The notes under the pieces: generated by a model
What the model was told of the DNA's origin: nothing
Database searches by the model: none
What the model saw: only the letters and a program-made list of their open reading frames with translations
Made by a program: the position numbers and the translations under genes
Assembly (NCBI GenBank): GCA_937870755.1
Contig: CALMZV010000094.1
Span: 1 to 64,000 of the forward strand
From: an uncultured Methylocystaceae bacterium
GTDB lineage: Bacteria; Pseudomonadota; Alphaproteobacteria; Rhizobiales; Beijerinckiaceae
DNA length: 64,000 nt
Reading direction: 5' to 3'
In this document: piece after piece, positions 10,847-19,564 of the stretch
Layout: every line of letters starts with the position of its first letter
Numbering within the stretch: the stretch's first letter is position 1

Positions 10847-11770
10847 ATGAGCGACGTTTCCTATTCGCTCGATCATGCGGCTCTCGGCGGCGCGCCGCGC
10901 GACTACGTACAGCTTCTCAAGCCGCGCGTCATGTCGCTGGTCGTGTTCACGGCTCTGGCGGGTCTCGTCGCCGCGCCCGGCGCCGTCCATCCGGTGCTCG
11001 GCTTCGCCGCGATCCTCGCGATCGCTGTCGGAGCGGGCGCCTCGGGCGCGCTGAACATGTGGTACGACAGCGATATCGACGCGGTGATGACGCGCACGCG
11101 CGCGCGCCCCATTCCCTCGGGCCGCATCGCCCCGCGCGAGGCGCTGGCCTTCGGCCTGGTCCTGTCGGCGTTCGCGGTGCTGACGCTCGGCTACGCCGCC
11201 AACTGGATGGCGGCCGGGCTGCTCGCCTTCACCATCTTCTTCTATGCGGTCGTCTATACGATCTGGCTGAAGCGCTCGACGCCGCAGAACATCGTCATCG
11301 GCGGCGCGGCCGGCGCCTTGCCGCCGATGATCGGCTACGCCGCCGTCACCGGAACCGTCACGCTCGATTCCGTTCTGCTCTTCCTCGTCATTTTCGTGTG
11401 GACGCCGCCGCATTTCTGGGCGCTCGCGCTGTTCAAACAGGGCGATTACGAACGGGCCGGCGTGCCGATGATGCCGGTCGTGAAGGGACAGGATCGCACG
11501 CGCCTCGAAATTCTTCTCTACACGCTGCTGCTCGCGCCCGTCGGCATGTCGCCCGCGCTGTTCGGCTCCGAAGGCGTGGCCTATGGCGTCGTGTCCGCCA
11601 TCGGCGGCGTTGTCATGCTCGCGCTCGCCTGGGGTGTGTGGCGCCGGCGCGAAGGCCGCGCGGCCGACATCGCCGCCAAGAAGCTGTTCGGTTTTTCGAT
11701 CCTTTATCTGTTCGCGCTGTTTGCGACCATTCTCGTCGCGCATGGCGCCCAGCGGCTGACGGGGGGCTGA
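10847..11770 (+). CDS. ctaB: haem o synthase (protohaem IX farnesyltransferase)
   Basis: Transfers a farnesyl group to haem b to make haem o, the precursor of haem a for the oxidase. The 307-residue polytopic membrane protein belongs to the UbiA superfamily. The first Asp-rich motif is in [15 protein letters not shown], followed by RARPIPSG. The conserved loop [13 protein letters not shown] is also present. It lies between subunit I and the small ORF, with ctaG following, the usual alphaproteobacterial order. Confidence 0.96.
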   Translation: MSDVSYSLDHAALGGAPRDYVQLLKPRVMSLVVFTALAGLVAAPGAVHPVLGFAAILAIAVGAGASGALNMWYDSDIDAVMTRTRARPIPSGRIAPREALAFGLVLSAFAVLTLGYAANWMAAGLLAFTIFFYAVVYTIWLKRSTPQNIVIGGAAGALPPMIGYAAVTGTVTLDSVLLFLVIFVWTPPHFWALALFKQGDYERAGVPMMPVVKGQDRTRLEILLYTLLLAPVGMSPALFGSEGVAYGVVSAIGGVVMLALAWGVWRRREGRAADIAAKKLFGFSILYLFALFATILVAHGAQRLTGG

Positions 11771-11947
11771 ATGATGGCCGCGCCGCGGAAGATCGACCCG
11801 CCCGCGCCGGGACTGAACCCCGCGCAACAGAAGGCGCGCCGGCAGCGCAACGTGGCGATCGGCCTCGCCATCGCGGCGCTCTGCATGCTTTTCTACCTCG
11901 TCACGCTCGCCAAGATGGGCGCCAGTTTCTTCGCGAGGTCGATGTGA
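11771..11947 (+). CDS. small single-helix membrane protein of the oxidase cluster (CoxF-like)
   Basis: A 58-codon ORF starting at the ATG immediately after the ctaB stop (a second ATG follows at 11774). It encodes a basic, Pro-rich N-terminus, one membrane helix (about residues 31-47, NVAIGLAIAALCMLFYLV) and a short tail. Its stop overlaps the GTG of ctaG, so the two are translationally coupled. A small protein of this kind, often called CoxF, is commonly found between ctaB and ctaG in Rhizobiales and is assumed to assist oxidase assembly. Assignment rests on position, size and topology. Confidence 0.8.
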   Translation: MMAAPRKIDPPAPGLNPAQQKARRQRNVAIGLAIAALCMLFYLVTLAKMGASFFARSM

Positions 11948-12528
11948 GCGCCCCGCAGGACAGGCGCGCGCGCGGCCACAAGGCGTCGGCGTTCGCGGCC
12001 GTCGGCGTCGCCACGTTCATGCTGGGCCTGTCCTTCGCCTCCGTCCCGCTCTATCGGCTGTTCTGCGCGGTCACCGGCTACGGCGGCACGACGCAGGTGG
12101 CGAAATCGGCGCCGGCCGAGCAGGGCGCGCGGCGCATCACGGTGCGGTTCGACGGCAACGTGGCGGCGGGCCTGCCGTGGCGCTTCGAGCCGGAGACGCG
12201 CGAGATCGTGGTGCGGACCGGCGAGACGGCGACGATTTTCTACAAGGTGACCAATACGTCGGACGCGCCGGCGACCGGCATGGCGACCTACAACGTCAGT
12301 CCCGACCAGACGGGCTCCTGGTTCAACAAGATCGCCTGTTTCTGTTTCACCGAGCAGACGCTGGCGCCGCGCGAGACGGCCGAATGGCCGGTCGTGTTCT
12401 TCCTCGATCCCGCGCTGGAGAAAGACGAGACGATGGCGCGCGTGGAGGCGGTCACGCTGTCGTACACTTTCTTTACGGCCAAGCCGCGTCCGGCCTCGCA
12501 GGGCGCGGCCGCTCAACCGAAAACCTGA
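11944..12528 (+). CDS. ctaG: cytochrome c oxidase assembly factor CtaG/Cox11
   Basis: Copper chaperone that delivers CuB to subunit I. The 194-residue product has a short cytoplasmic N-terminus, one membrane anchor (about residues 18-40, with [16 protein letters not shown] just after it, as in Cox11) and a periplasmic immunoglobulin-like domain with the copper-binding motif CFCF in [12 protein letters not shown] chose a GTG start at 11944, overlapping the stop of the small ORF by 4 bp; the frame is open far upstream only as a shadow of ctaB. subunit III follows after 55 bp. Confidence 0.95.
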   Translation: MSAPQDRRARGHKASAFAAVGVATFMLGLSFASVPLYRLFCAVTGYGGTTQVAKSAPAEQGARRITVRFDGNVAAGLPWRFEPETREIVVRTGETATIFYKVTNTSDAPATGMATYNVSPDQTGSWFNKIACFCFTEQTLAPRETAEWPVVFFLDPALEKDETMARVEAVTLSYTFFTAKPRPASQGAAAQPKT

Positions 12529-12583
12529 CAGGCGCGGGACACGCGAAACAGCAACGAAAAGACGAAAATCGAAGAGGACGAAC

Positions 12584-13450
12584 ATGGCGGACGGGCACGC
12601 GAAACCAAACCACGACTACCATCTCGTCGACCCGAGCCCGTGGCCGATCGTCGGCTCCATCTCGGCTTTCGTGATGGCGGTCGGCGCCGTCATGTGGATG
12701 AAGGGCATGGGCGTCGCCGGTCTCAAGATGGGACCGTATGTGTTCGGCGCCGGCGTCATCGGCGTGCTCTACGTCATGATCGCCTGGTGGACGGACGTTG
12801 TGAACGAGGCCGAGCACGGCGGCTATCACACGCGCGTCGTCCAACTCTCGCACCGCTACGGCATGATCCTGTTCATCGCCTCGGAGGTGATGTTCTTCGT
12901 CGCGTGGTTCTGGGCGTTCTTCGACGCGAGCCTGTTCACCAACGAGGCCATTCAGTATTCGCGCGTGGAGTTCACGGGCGGGCACTGGCCGCCCAAGGGC
13001 GTGGAGATCATCGACCCCTGGCACTTCCCGCTCTTGAACACGCTCATCCTGCTCACGTCCGGCACCACGGTCACTTGGGCGCATCACGCGCTGCTGCAGA
13101 ACGATCGCCAGAGCGTGAAATACGGTCTGTGGCTCACCATCGTGCTCGGGTTGATCTTCACGAGCGTGCAGGCCTACGAGTACATTCACGCGCCCTTCGG
13201 CTTCAAGAATTCGATTTACGGCGCGACGTTCTTCATGGCGACGGGCTTCCACGGCGCGCATGTCATCATCGGCACCATCTTCCTCATCGTGTGCCTCATC
13301 CGCGTCTACAAGGGCCATTTCACGCCGCAGCAGCATCTCGGCTTCGAATTCGCGGCCTGGTACTGGCATTTCGTGGACGTGGTGTGGCTGTTCCTGTTCG
13401 CCTGCATCTATGTGTGGGGTTCGTGGGGCGCGCAGATCGCCGCGCATTGA
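12584..13450 (+). CDS. ctaE: cytochrome c oxidase subunit III
   Basis: The 288-residue non-redox core subunit, with seven predicted helices. It starts [20 protein letters not shown], the family N-terminus. Conserved blocks include [36 protein letters not shown] and [20 protein letters not shown] good Shine-Dalgarno (AGAGGAC) precedes the ATG. It completes the core aa3 oxidase and is followed by a terminator-like hairpin. Confidence 0.97.
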   Translation: MADGHAKPNHDYHLVDPSPWPIVGSISAFVMAVGAVMWMKGMGVAGLKMGPYVFGAGVIGVLYVMIAWWTDVVNEAEHGGYHTRVVQLSHRYGMILFIASEVMFFVAWFWAFFDASLFTNEAIQYSRVEFTGGHWPPKGVEIIDPWHFPLLNTLILLTSGTTVTWAHHALLQNDRQSVKYGLWLTIVLGLIFTSVQAYEYIHAPFGFKNSIYGATFFMATGFHGAHVIIGTIFLIVCLIRVYKGHFTPQQHLGFEFAAWYWHFVDVVWLFLFACIYVWGSWGAQIAAH

Positions 13451-13470
13451 CGGCGCGCGGACGTGTTATG

Positions 13471-13500
13471 AAGGGGCGGCGCGAGCCGCCCTTTCTTTTC
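13471..13500 (+). terminator. probable Rho-independent terminator after ctaE
   Basis: A 10-bp stem (AAGGGGCGGC, 13471-13480, with GCCGCCCTTT, 13485-13494, including one G-T pair) closes a GCGA tetraloop of the stable GNRA type. The T-rich tract CTTTCTTTTC overlaps and follows it. It would separate the oxidase subunits from the DUF983-SURF1 pair, perhaps only partially. Confidence 0.7.
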
Positions 13501-13524
13501 GCGCGACAACGACGGGCTTGAACC

Positions 13525-13899
13525 ATGCAGGACGAATACCCGCCGCAGCCGGCTGTCACGACAGGTCTCGCCGGCCGATGCCCGCGCTGCGGGCAGGGCA
13601 GGATGTTCCACGGTTTCATCAGCGTCGCGCCGAAATGCGACGTATGCGGTCTGGATTTCGCCTTCGCCGACGCCGGCGACGGCCCGGCGATTTTCGTCAT
13701 GCTGATCGCCGGCTTCATCGTGGTCGGCGCCGCGCTCGGGGTGGAGATCGCCTACGAGCCGCCGTTCTGGGTGCATCTCCTCATTTTCCTGCCGCTCACC
13801 CTCGTCGTCTGCCTCGGCATGTTGCGTCCGCTGAAAGGCGTGCTCATCGCTCTGCAATATCGCAACAAGGCGGAGCAGGGACGCTTGCGGGATCCGTGA
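13525..13899 (+). CDS. DUF983 family zinc-ribbon membrane protein
   Basis: A 124-residue protein with an N-terminal CPRC...CDVC pair (residues 20-41), probably a zinc ribbon. Two membrane helices follow (about 54-72 and 81-100), ending in a basic tail. DUF983 proteins are found beside oxidase genes in many alphaproteobacteria. Their biochemical role is not known to me; a part in oxidase biogenesis is inferred from context. Its stop overlaps the SURF1 start (TGATG), so the two are coupled. Confidence 0.9.
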   Translation: MQDEYPPQPAVTTGLAGRCPRCGQGRMFHGFISVAPKCDVCGLDFAFADAGDGPAIFVMLIAGFIVVGAALGVEIAYEPPFWVHLLIFLPLTLVVCLGMLRPLKGVLIALQYRNKAEQGRLRDP

Positions 13900-14606
13900 T
13901 GCGCAGGCCGCCGCTCAAGGCGACGCTCGCCGCCGCCCTTGCCTTCGCGCTGCTCGTCGGCCTGGGCGTCTGGCAGCTCGAACGGCTCGCGTGGAAGGAA
14001 ACGGTCATCGCGCGCATCGCCGCGCGCGCGAAGGCTGCGCCGCAAGCTTTGCCGCCGCGCGCGCAATGGGCCGCGCTCCGGCCGGAGGACTACGACTACC
14101 GCCGCGTCGTCGCGCGCGGCCGCTTCGTGCCGGACAGGCAGGTCCGCGTGTTCCGCGCGTCCGCGCCGGGCGGCGTGTCCGGGGAGGGGCCGGGCTATGT
14201 CTATCTCGCCCCCTTCGAGACGGCCGACGGCGTCGTCGTCGTCAATCGCGGCTTCGCGCCGCTGGCGCGTGCGGACGCCATCGCCCCGCCGCCTTCGCGC
14301 GAGACGGAGATTTCCGGCCTCATGCGCCCGCCCGAGCCGCGCAACGCGTTCACCCCGGCGGACACGCCGGACAAGGGCCTCTGGTACACGCGGGACGGGC
14401 CGGCGATCGCGGCCGCTCTGGGCTTCCCGCAGGCCGCGCCCTTCACCATCGACGCCGACCCCGCGCCCGGCGTCGCGCTGCCGCGCGGCGGGGCGACGGA
14501 AATGTCGATCCCCAACAACCACCTGTCCTATGCGTTCACCTGGTTCGGCCTTGCGGGCGCGCTGGCGGTCGTGTTCGCGCTATGGGCGCGGCGGCGCGGG
14601 GCGTGA
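13899..14606 (+). CDS. SURF1 family oxidase assembly protein
   Basis: SURF1/Shy1 proteins take part in haem a insertion into subunit I of aa3 oxidases. The 235-residue product has the family layout: an N-terminal helix (about residues 7-25) with GVWQLERLAWKE just after it, a periplasmic domain, and a second helix at the C-terminus (about 214-230). The block EMSIPNNHLSYAFTWFGLA before the last helix is typical. The ATG at 13899 overlaps the DUF983 stop; longer upstream reading is a shadow of ctaE. It converges with the CorC-like gene, 3 bp away. Confidence 0.93.
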   Translation: MRRPPLKATLAAALAFALLVGLGVWQLERLAWKETVIARIAARAKAAPQALPPRAQWAALRPEDYDYRRVVARGRFVPDRQVRVFRASAPGGVSGEGPGYVYLAPFETADGVVVVNRGFAPLARADAIAPPPSRETEISGLMRPPEPRNAFTPADTPDKGLWYTRDGPAIAAALGFPQAAPFTIDADPAPGVALPRGGATEMSIPNNHLSYAFTWFGLAGALAVVFALWARRRGA

Positions 14607-14609
14607 TCG

Positions 14610-15890
14610 TCAGTCTTCCGGCGGCAGGCGCTGCGCGAGCACCTTGTCGATCCGCCGCCCGTCGAGGTCGACCACCTCGAACCGCCAGCCGAGGGCGGCG
14701 ATGCTTTCGGCGACATCCGGCAACCGGCTGAACTGGCCGATGACGAAGCCCGCGACGGTCTCGTAGTCGCGCCCGGCCGGCAGCGCGAGGCCGAGCAGGT
14801 CGGCCATTTCGTCGGCCGGCATGGAGCCCGCCAGCAGCCACGAGCCGTCGGCTCTGGCGACGGCGTCGGGGGCGGGGGCGCTGTCGGCCTTGAAGGCGCC
14901 GGCGATGGCGTCGAGAATGTCGGCGGGCGTCACCACGCCCTCGAAGTGCCCGTACTCGTCGTGCACCAGCGCCATCGGGGTCTCGGCCTGGCGCAGCGTG
15001 GCGAGCGCGTCCAGCGCATCCAGCGTGTCGGGCAGGATCGGCGCCTTGCGCATCAGCCGGCGAATGTCGAGCGGCTCGCCCTTCAGCACGGCCGCCAGCA
15101 TTTCGCGCGCCTGCACCACGCCGACCATATTGTCGCCGCCGTCGGCCACCGGCAGGCGGCTGCGCGGCGTCTCCATCAGCAGCTTGCGAATGTCCTCGGG
15201 GGAATCGTTGAGGTCGATCCAGTCGACCTGCGTGCGCGGCGTCATCACGCCCCTCACCGCCCGGTCGCCGAGCCGCAGCACGCCCGAGATCATCGCCCGC
15301 TCGTGAGTCTCGATGACGCCCGCCGATTCGGCTTCCGAGACGATGGTGCGGATGTCCTGCTCGGTCACCGCCGCGTCGGCGCTCTCGCTGATCCGCAACA
15401 GGCGGAACACCAGCCGCGTGGAGGCGTCGAGCAGCCAGATGACGGGCGCGGCCGCCCGCGACAGCGCGGCCATCGGCGGCGCGGCGAGGCAGGCTATGCG
15501 CTCGGGATTGCGCAACGCGAGCTGTTTGGGGACGAGTTCGCCGATGATGACCGAAAAATAGGTGATGGCGCCGACCACGGCCACATACGCGAGCGGTTCG
15601 GCGAAGCGGGTCGGAACGCCCCACCGCTCGAACACGCTGTCGAGCCGTTCGGCGAGCGCCGCGCCCGAAAAGGCGCCCGCCAGAATGCCGACGAGCGTGA
15701 TGCCGATCTGGACGGTCGACAGAAACCGCCCCGGCCGCTCCGCCAGCTCCAGCGCGAGCCGCGCGCCCTTGCGGCCCTGCTCGGCCATGGCCTTCAACCG
15801 TGGCCGGCGCGCCGAGACGATGGCGAGCTCCGACAGCGCGAACAGCCCGTTCAGCACAATGAGAACAATGGCGACGACAATCTCGATCAA
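14610..15890 (-). CDS. CBS-domain membrane protein, CorC/HlyC (TlyC) family
   Basis: A 426-residue protein with three parts in order: an N-terminal DUF21/CNNM-type membrane domain (helices in about residues 1-150, LNGLFALSELAIVSARR at the start), a tandem CBS pair (about 210-330, GVMTPRTQVDWIDL marking its start), and a C-terminal CorC_HlyC domain (about 345-420). Family members are linked to magnesium or cobalt homeostasis; the name hemolysin is historical and not evidence of toxicity. It stands alone, convergent with SURF1 and divergent from thrC. Confidence 0.9.
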   Translation of the reverse strand: MIEIVVAIVLIVLNGLFALSELAIVSARRPRLKAMAEQGRKGARLALELAERPGRFLSTVQIGITLVGILAGAFSGAALAERLDSVFERWGVPTRFAEPLAYVAVVGAITYFSVIIGELVPKQLALRNPERIACLAAPPMAALSRAAAPVIWLLDASTRLVFRLLRISESADAAVTEQDIRTIVSEAESAGVIETHERAMISGVLRLGDRAVRGVMTPRTQVDWIDLNDSPEDIRKLLMETPRSRLPVADGGDNMVGVVQAREMLAAVLKGEPLDIRRLMRKAPILPDTLDALDALATLRQAETPMALVHDEYGHFEGVVTPADILDAIAGAFKADSAPAPDAVARADGSWLLAGSMPADEMADLLGLALPAGRDYETVAGFVIGQFSRLPDVAESIAALGWRFEVVDLDGRRIDKVLAQRLPPED

Positions 15891-16055
15891 GCGCGCTCCG
15901 GGCGCGCCGGGCGCGCCGCTGCTCCTCTCGTGGCGGCCTCACACATCGGGCCTTGCCGGGCGCGCGTCAAATCCGGCGTCGGGGAAATCGCGCCCCTGGG
16001 TCCCCCAACGCCTGATATTCGTGCTAAACCGCGCGCCATCCGGAGGATCCGACCC

Positions 16056-17468
16056 TTGCGTTATATTTCCACACGAGGCGAAGCCCCCGCCCTCGATTTC
16101 ACGCAGGCGCTGCTGGCCGGCCTTGCGAGCGACGGCGGCCTCTACCTGCCCGAATCCTATCCCCGCTTCGAGGCCGCGACCATCGCCGGTTTCGCGGGCC
16201 GGCCCTACGCCGCGGTCGCCGAGGCCGTCATCGCCCCCTTCGTCGGCCAGACCATCGCGCGCGACGCGCTCGCCGCGATGATCGCGGACGCTTACAAAGG
16301 GTTTCGCCACGAGGCGGTCACGCCGCTCGCCCAGATCGGCGACAATCTGTTCCTGCTGGAGCTGTTCCACGGGCCGACCCTCGCCTTCAAGGATCTGGCG
16401 ATGCAGTTGCTCGGCCGCCTGACCGACCACGCGCTGCGCCAGGCGGGCAAGCGCGCAACGGTGGTTGGCGCCACCTCCGGCGACACGGGCGCGGCCGCCA
16501 TCGAGGCGTTCCGCGGGTTGGCGCAGGTGGATGTGTTCATTCTCTATCCGCACGGCCGCGTGTCCGACGTGCAGCGCCGCCAGATGACGACGGTGGCGGA
16601 TCCCAACATCCATGTGCTGGCGCTCGAAGGCTCGTTCGACGACGCGCAGGCGATCCTGAAGGCCCTGTTCCGCGATGCGCGGTTTCGCGGCGATGTCGGC
16701 CTGACCGGCGTCAATTCCATAAACTGGGCGCGCGTGGTGGCGCAGGTCGTCTATTATTTCGTGAGCGCGGTCGCGCTCGGCGCGCCGCATCGGGCGGTGT
16801 CCTTCACCGTGCCGACCGGCAATTTCGGCGACATTCTGGCGGGCTACATCGCCAAGCGGATGGGCCTGCCGATCGAGCGTCTGGTCATCGCCACCAACGA
16901 GAACGACATTCTCGCGCGTGCGCTGAAAGATGGTCGCTACGAGGTGCGCGGCGTCCGGCCTACGCAGTCGCCGTCGATGGACATTCAGGTTTCCTCCAAT
17001 TTCGAGCGCCTGCTGTTCGACGCCAGCGGGCGCGACGCGGCCGCCGTGCGCCGGATGATGGCGAGCCTCGACCAGTCGCGCGCGTTCGACATGGACGAAA
17101 AGACGCTCTCCGCCATCCGCGTCGATTTCGACGCCGGCCGCGCCAGCGAACAGGAGACGCGCGACGAGATCGCCGGCGTCTACGCGCGCGACGGAATGGT
17201 GCTCGATCCCCATTCGGCGGTCGGCGTCAGCGTCGCCCGCCGCGCTCTGGCCCGCGCTCCGGCGACGCCGATGATCGTCGCGGGCACGGCGCATCCGGCG
17301 AAGTTTCCGGATGCGATCCGGGCCGCCGCCGGCGTCGTCGCGCCGCTGCCCTCCCATTTGTCCGATCTCATGACGCGCAAGGAATTGTTCGAGATCGTCG
17401 CCAACGATGTGGGCGCGGTCGAACGGCTCATCCGCGCGAAGGCGCGCGCCGCGCGCGCCCCCGCATGA
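16056..17468 (+). CDS. thrC: threonine synthase
   Basis: A PLP enzyme that converts O-phosphohomoserine to threonine. The 470-residue protein starts (M)RYISTRGEAPALDF, the family N-terminus. It has the PLP lysine in GPTLAFKDLAMQLLG and the phosphate-binding loop GATSGDTGAAA. The start is a TTG at 16056-16058 with CGGAGG 9 bp upstream; no ATG fits the family N-terminus, and the longer open frame upstream is a shadow of the CorC gene. The stop overlaps the M16 peptidase start by 4 bp, so the two are co-translated. Confidence 0.95.
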   Translation: MRYISTRGEAPALDFTQALLAGLASDGGLYLPESYPRFEAATIAGFAGRPYAAVAEAVIAPFVGQTIARDALAAMIADAYKGFRHEAVTPLAQIGDNLFLLELFHGPTLAFKDLAMQLLGRLTDHALRQAGKRATVVGATSGDTGAAAIEAFRGLAQVDVFILYPHGRVSDVQRRQMTTVADPNIHVLALEGSFDDAQAILKALFRDARFRGDVGLTGVNSINWARVVAQVVYYFVSAVALGAPHRAVSFTVPTGNFGDILAGYIAKRMGLPIERLVIATNENDILARALKDGRYEVRGVRPTQSPSMDIQVSSNFERLLFDASGRDAAAVRRMMASLDQSRAFDMDEKTLSAIRVDFDAGRASEQETRDEIAGVYARDGMVLDPHSAVGVSVARRALARAPATPMIVAGTAHPAKFPDAIRAAAGVVAPLPSHLSDLMTRKELFEIVANDVGAVERLIRAKARAARAPA

Positions 17469-18727
17469 GCGTGCGCGCCACGACGCTGCCATCGGGCCTG
17501 CGCGTTCTCACCGACGACATGCCCGGCGTCGGCACCGCGTCCATCGGCGTGCATGTCGCTGTCGGCTCGCGGCACGAAGCCGCGCGCGAGAACGGCCTGT
17601 CGCATCTTCTCGAACACATGGCCTTCAAGGGCACGCGCCGGCGCTCGGCGCGCGAGATCGCCGAGGAGATCGAATCGGCCGGCGGCGACCTGAACGCGGC
17701 GACCGCCAGCGAGCACACGTTCTATCAGGCGCGCGTGCTGCCGGAGGACGTGGGTCTGGCGCTCGACGTTCTGGCCGACATTCTGACCGAATCCGTGTTC
17801 GATCCGCAGGAGCTGGAGCGCGAGAAAGGCGTCATCCTGCAGGAGATCGGCGCGGTCGCCGACACGCCGGACGATCTCGTGTTCGAACTGTTCGACGCCG
17901 CCGCTTTCCCTGATCAGTCGATCGGCCGCCCCATCCTGGGCCGGCGCGAGAGCGTCGCGCGCCTCTCGCGCGCCGACATCCGCCGCTATCTGAAACGGTT
18001 TTACGGCGCCAACACGCTCATCGTCGCCGGCGCCGGCGCCATCGACCACGACGCGATCGTCGCGCAGGCCGCGCGCCTGTTCGAGAAGGCGCCGCAGGCC
18101 AGGGCGCCCGCGCCCGCGCCCGCGCGCTATGTCGGCGGCGAGACGATCGTGCGCCGGCGGATCGAACAGTCCAACATCGTGGTCGGCTTCGAGAGTTTCG
18201 GCCACACGCACGCCCGGTCCTATGCGGCCCACGCGTTCGCCAACGCGGTCGGCGAAGGCATGTCCTCGCGCCTTTTTCAGGAGGTGCGCGAGAAGCGCGG
18301 CCTCGCTTATTCCATCTACACGTTCAACTGGTCGTTTGCGGACACCGGCCTGTTCGGGTTCAGCGCCGCCGCCAGCCCGCGCGACGTGCCGGATCTGATG
18401 AAGGTCGCGCTCGATTGCCTTTCGGCCGCGCTGGAGGACCTGAACGAGGACGAGATGCGCCGCGCCAAGGCGCAGATGAAGGTCTCGCTGCTGACGGCGC
18501 TCGAATCATCGCCCGCCCGCGCCGAACAGATCGCCCGCCAGACCGAGATTTTTGGCCGCGTGCTGGCGCGCGAGGAAATCGTCGGCGCCATCGACCGGCT
18601 CACGCTCGAAGACGTGCGCGCGGCCGGCCGCCAGCTCCTGGCCAGCGCCCCGACGGTGGCGGCCGTCGGGCCCGCCGCCAGAGCCTTGTCCGCGGCTCGC
18701 GTCGCCGAGCGTCTGGCTCTCGGCTGA
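17465..18727 (+). CDS. M16 family zinc peptidase (processing-peptidase-like)
   Basis: A 420-residue member of the family of mitochondrial processing peptidase and PqqL. The inverse zinc motif HxxEH is present as HLLEHMAFKGT, with the distal glutamate region ESAGGDLNAATASEHT about 30 residues later. The C-terminal half has the usual R/Y substrate-binding block (FQEVREKRGLAYSIYTF). The thrC-M16 pair is a common alphaproteobacterial order; the peptidase has no obvious role in threonine synthesis. No signal peptide, so probably cytoplasmic. Confidence 0.94.
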   Translation: MSVRATTLPSGLRVLTDDMPGVGTASIGVHVAVGSRHEAARENGLSHLLEHMAFKGTRRRSAREIAEEIESAGGDLNAATASEHTFYQARVLPEDVGLALDVLADILTESVFDPQELEREKGVILQEIGAVADTPDDLVFELFDAAAFPDQSIGRPILGRRESVARLSRADIRRYLKRFYGANTLIVAGAGAIDHDAIVAQAARLFEKAPQARAPAPAPARYVGGETIVRRRIEQSNIVVGFESFGHTHARSYAAHAFANAVGEGMSSRLFQEVREKRGLAYSIYTFNWSFADTGLFGFSAAASPRDVPDLMKVALDCLSAALEDLNEDEMRRAKAQMKVSLLTALESSPARAEQIARQTEIFGRVLAREEIVGAIDRLTLEDVRAAGRQLLASAPTVAAVGPAARALSAARVAERLALG

Positions 18728-18770
18728 GCGCGCGATTGACGCGGGCGCGCGCGCGTCCACAATGCCGCGC

Positions 18771-19388
18771 ATGTCTCTCTTTCGCTTCGGTCCCGCGCGC
18801 GATCCCGCGCATTTCGTGCGCGGGCAGGGCGTCTATCTGCGGCCGGCCGGCATGGACGACTATCCGGCATGGGCCGAGTTGCGCGCTGCAAGCCGCGATT
18901 TTCTCGAACCCTGGGAGCCGACCTGGCCGGACGACGACCTCACGCGCGCCGCCTTTCGTCGCCGCGTGCGCCGCCATGCCGACGAGATCGCGCGCGACGA
19001 GGCCGCGCCCTTCCTGATTTTTCGCGAAGGCGACGATGCGCTGCTGGGCGGACTGACGATTGGCCAGATCCGGCGCGGCGTGGCGCAGGCCGCCACCGTC
19101 GGCTACTGGATGGGCGCGCGCCATGCCGGGCGCGGCTACATGTCGGGCGCGCTGCGCGCGGGCGCGTCCTACGCCTTCGCCACGTTGCGGCTGCACCGGC
19201 TGGAGGCCGCCTGCCTGCCACAGAACGCGCGCTCCATCGCGCTGCTGGAAGGCGCCGGGTTCCGGCGCGAGGGGATGGCGCGCGCCTATCTGCGCATCGC
19301 CGGCGTCTGGCGGGATCATGTTCTGTTCGCGTTGCTCGACAGCGATCCCGTGCCGCCGCGCCGTCCCAAACCCGCCAACAACGCGTGA
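18771..19388 (+). CDS. GNAT N-acetyltransferase, RimJ-like
   Basis: A 205-residue acetyl-CoA-dependent transferase. The GNAT fold is shown by VYLRPAGMDDYPAWAEL at the start, GYWMGARHAGRGYMSGALR containing the acetyl-CoA pyrophosphate-binding loop, and LEAACLPQNARSIALLEGAGF, typical of the RimJ/RimL group that acetylates ribosomal protein N-termini. The actual substrate is unknown. An in-frame ATG three codons upstream (18762) is an equally possible start. It is the third gene after thrC and M16, with a 43-bp gap. Confidence 0.88.
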   Translation: MSLFRFGPARDPAHFVRGQGVYLRPAGMDDYPAWAELRAASRDFLEPWEPTWPDDDLTRAAFRRRVRRHADEIARDEAAPFLIFREGDDALLGGLTIGQIRRGVAQAATVGYWMGARHAGRGYMSGALRAGASYAFATLRLHRLEAACLPQNARSIALLEGAGFRREGMARAYLRIAGVWRDHVLFALLDSDPVPPRRPKPANNA

Positions 19389-19564
19389 GACCCGCGAACA
19401 GCGCGTGAACGAAGTGGACGGGGCGCGGCGCGACCTTGCCGGCGCGCCCGATCCGGCTTAACCAGTCACACTTCCGACACGATGGCGGACGACGTGTGCC
19501 TCGCCCGTGCGGAGCGTTGCGGACGGGCGTCGCGATCCGGATTGCATCTCGTTTGGGAAACCTC

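Noticed and set aside
14946-16055. N-terminal extension of thrC by 370 codons
   Set aside because: The upstream part overlaps the CorC/HlyC gene in antisense; the family N-terminus begins at the TTG at 16056 with a good ribosome site.
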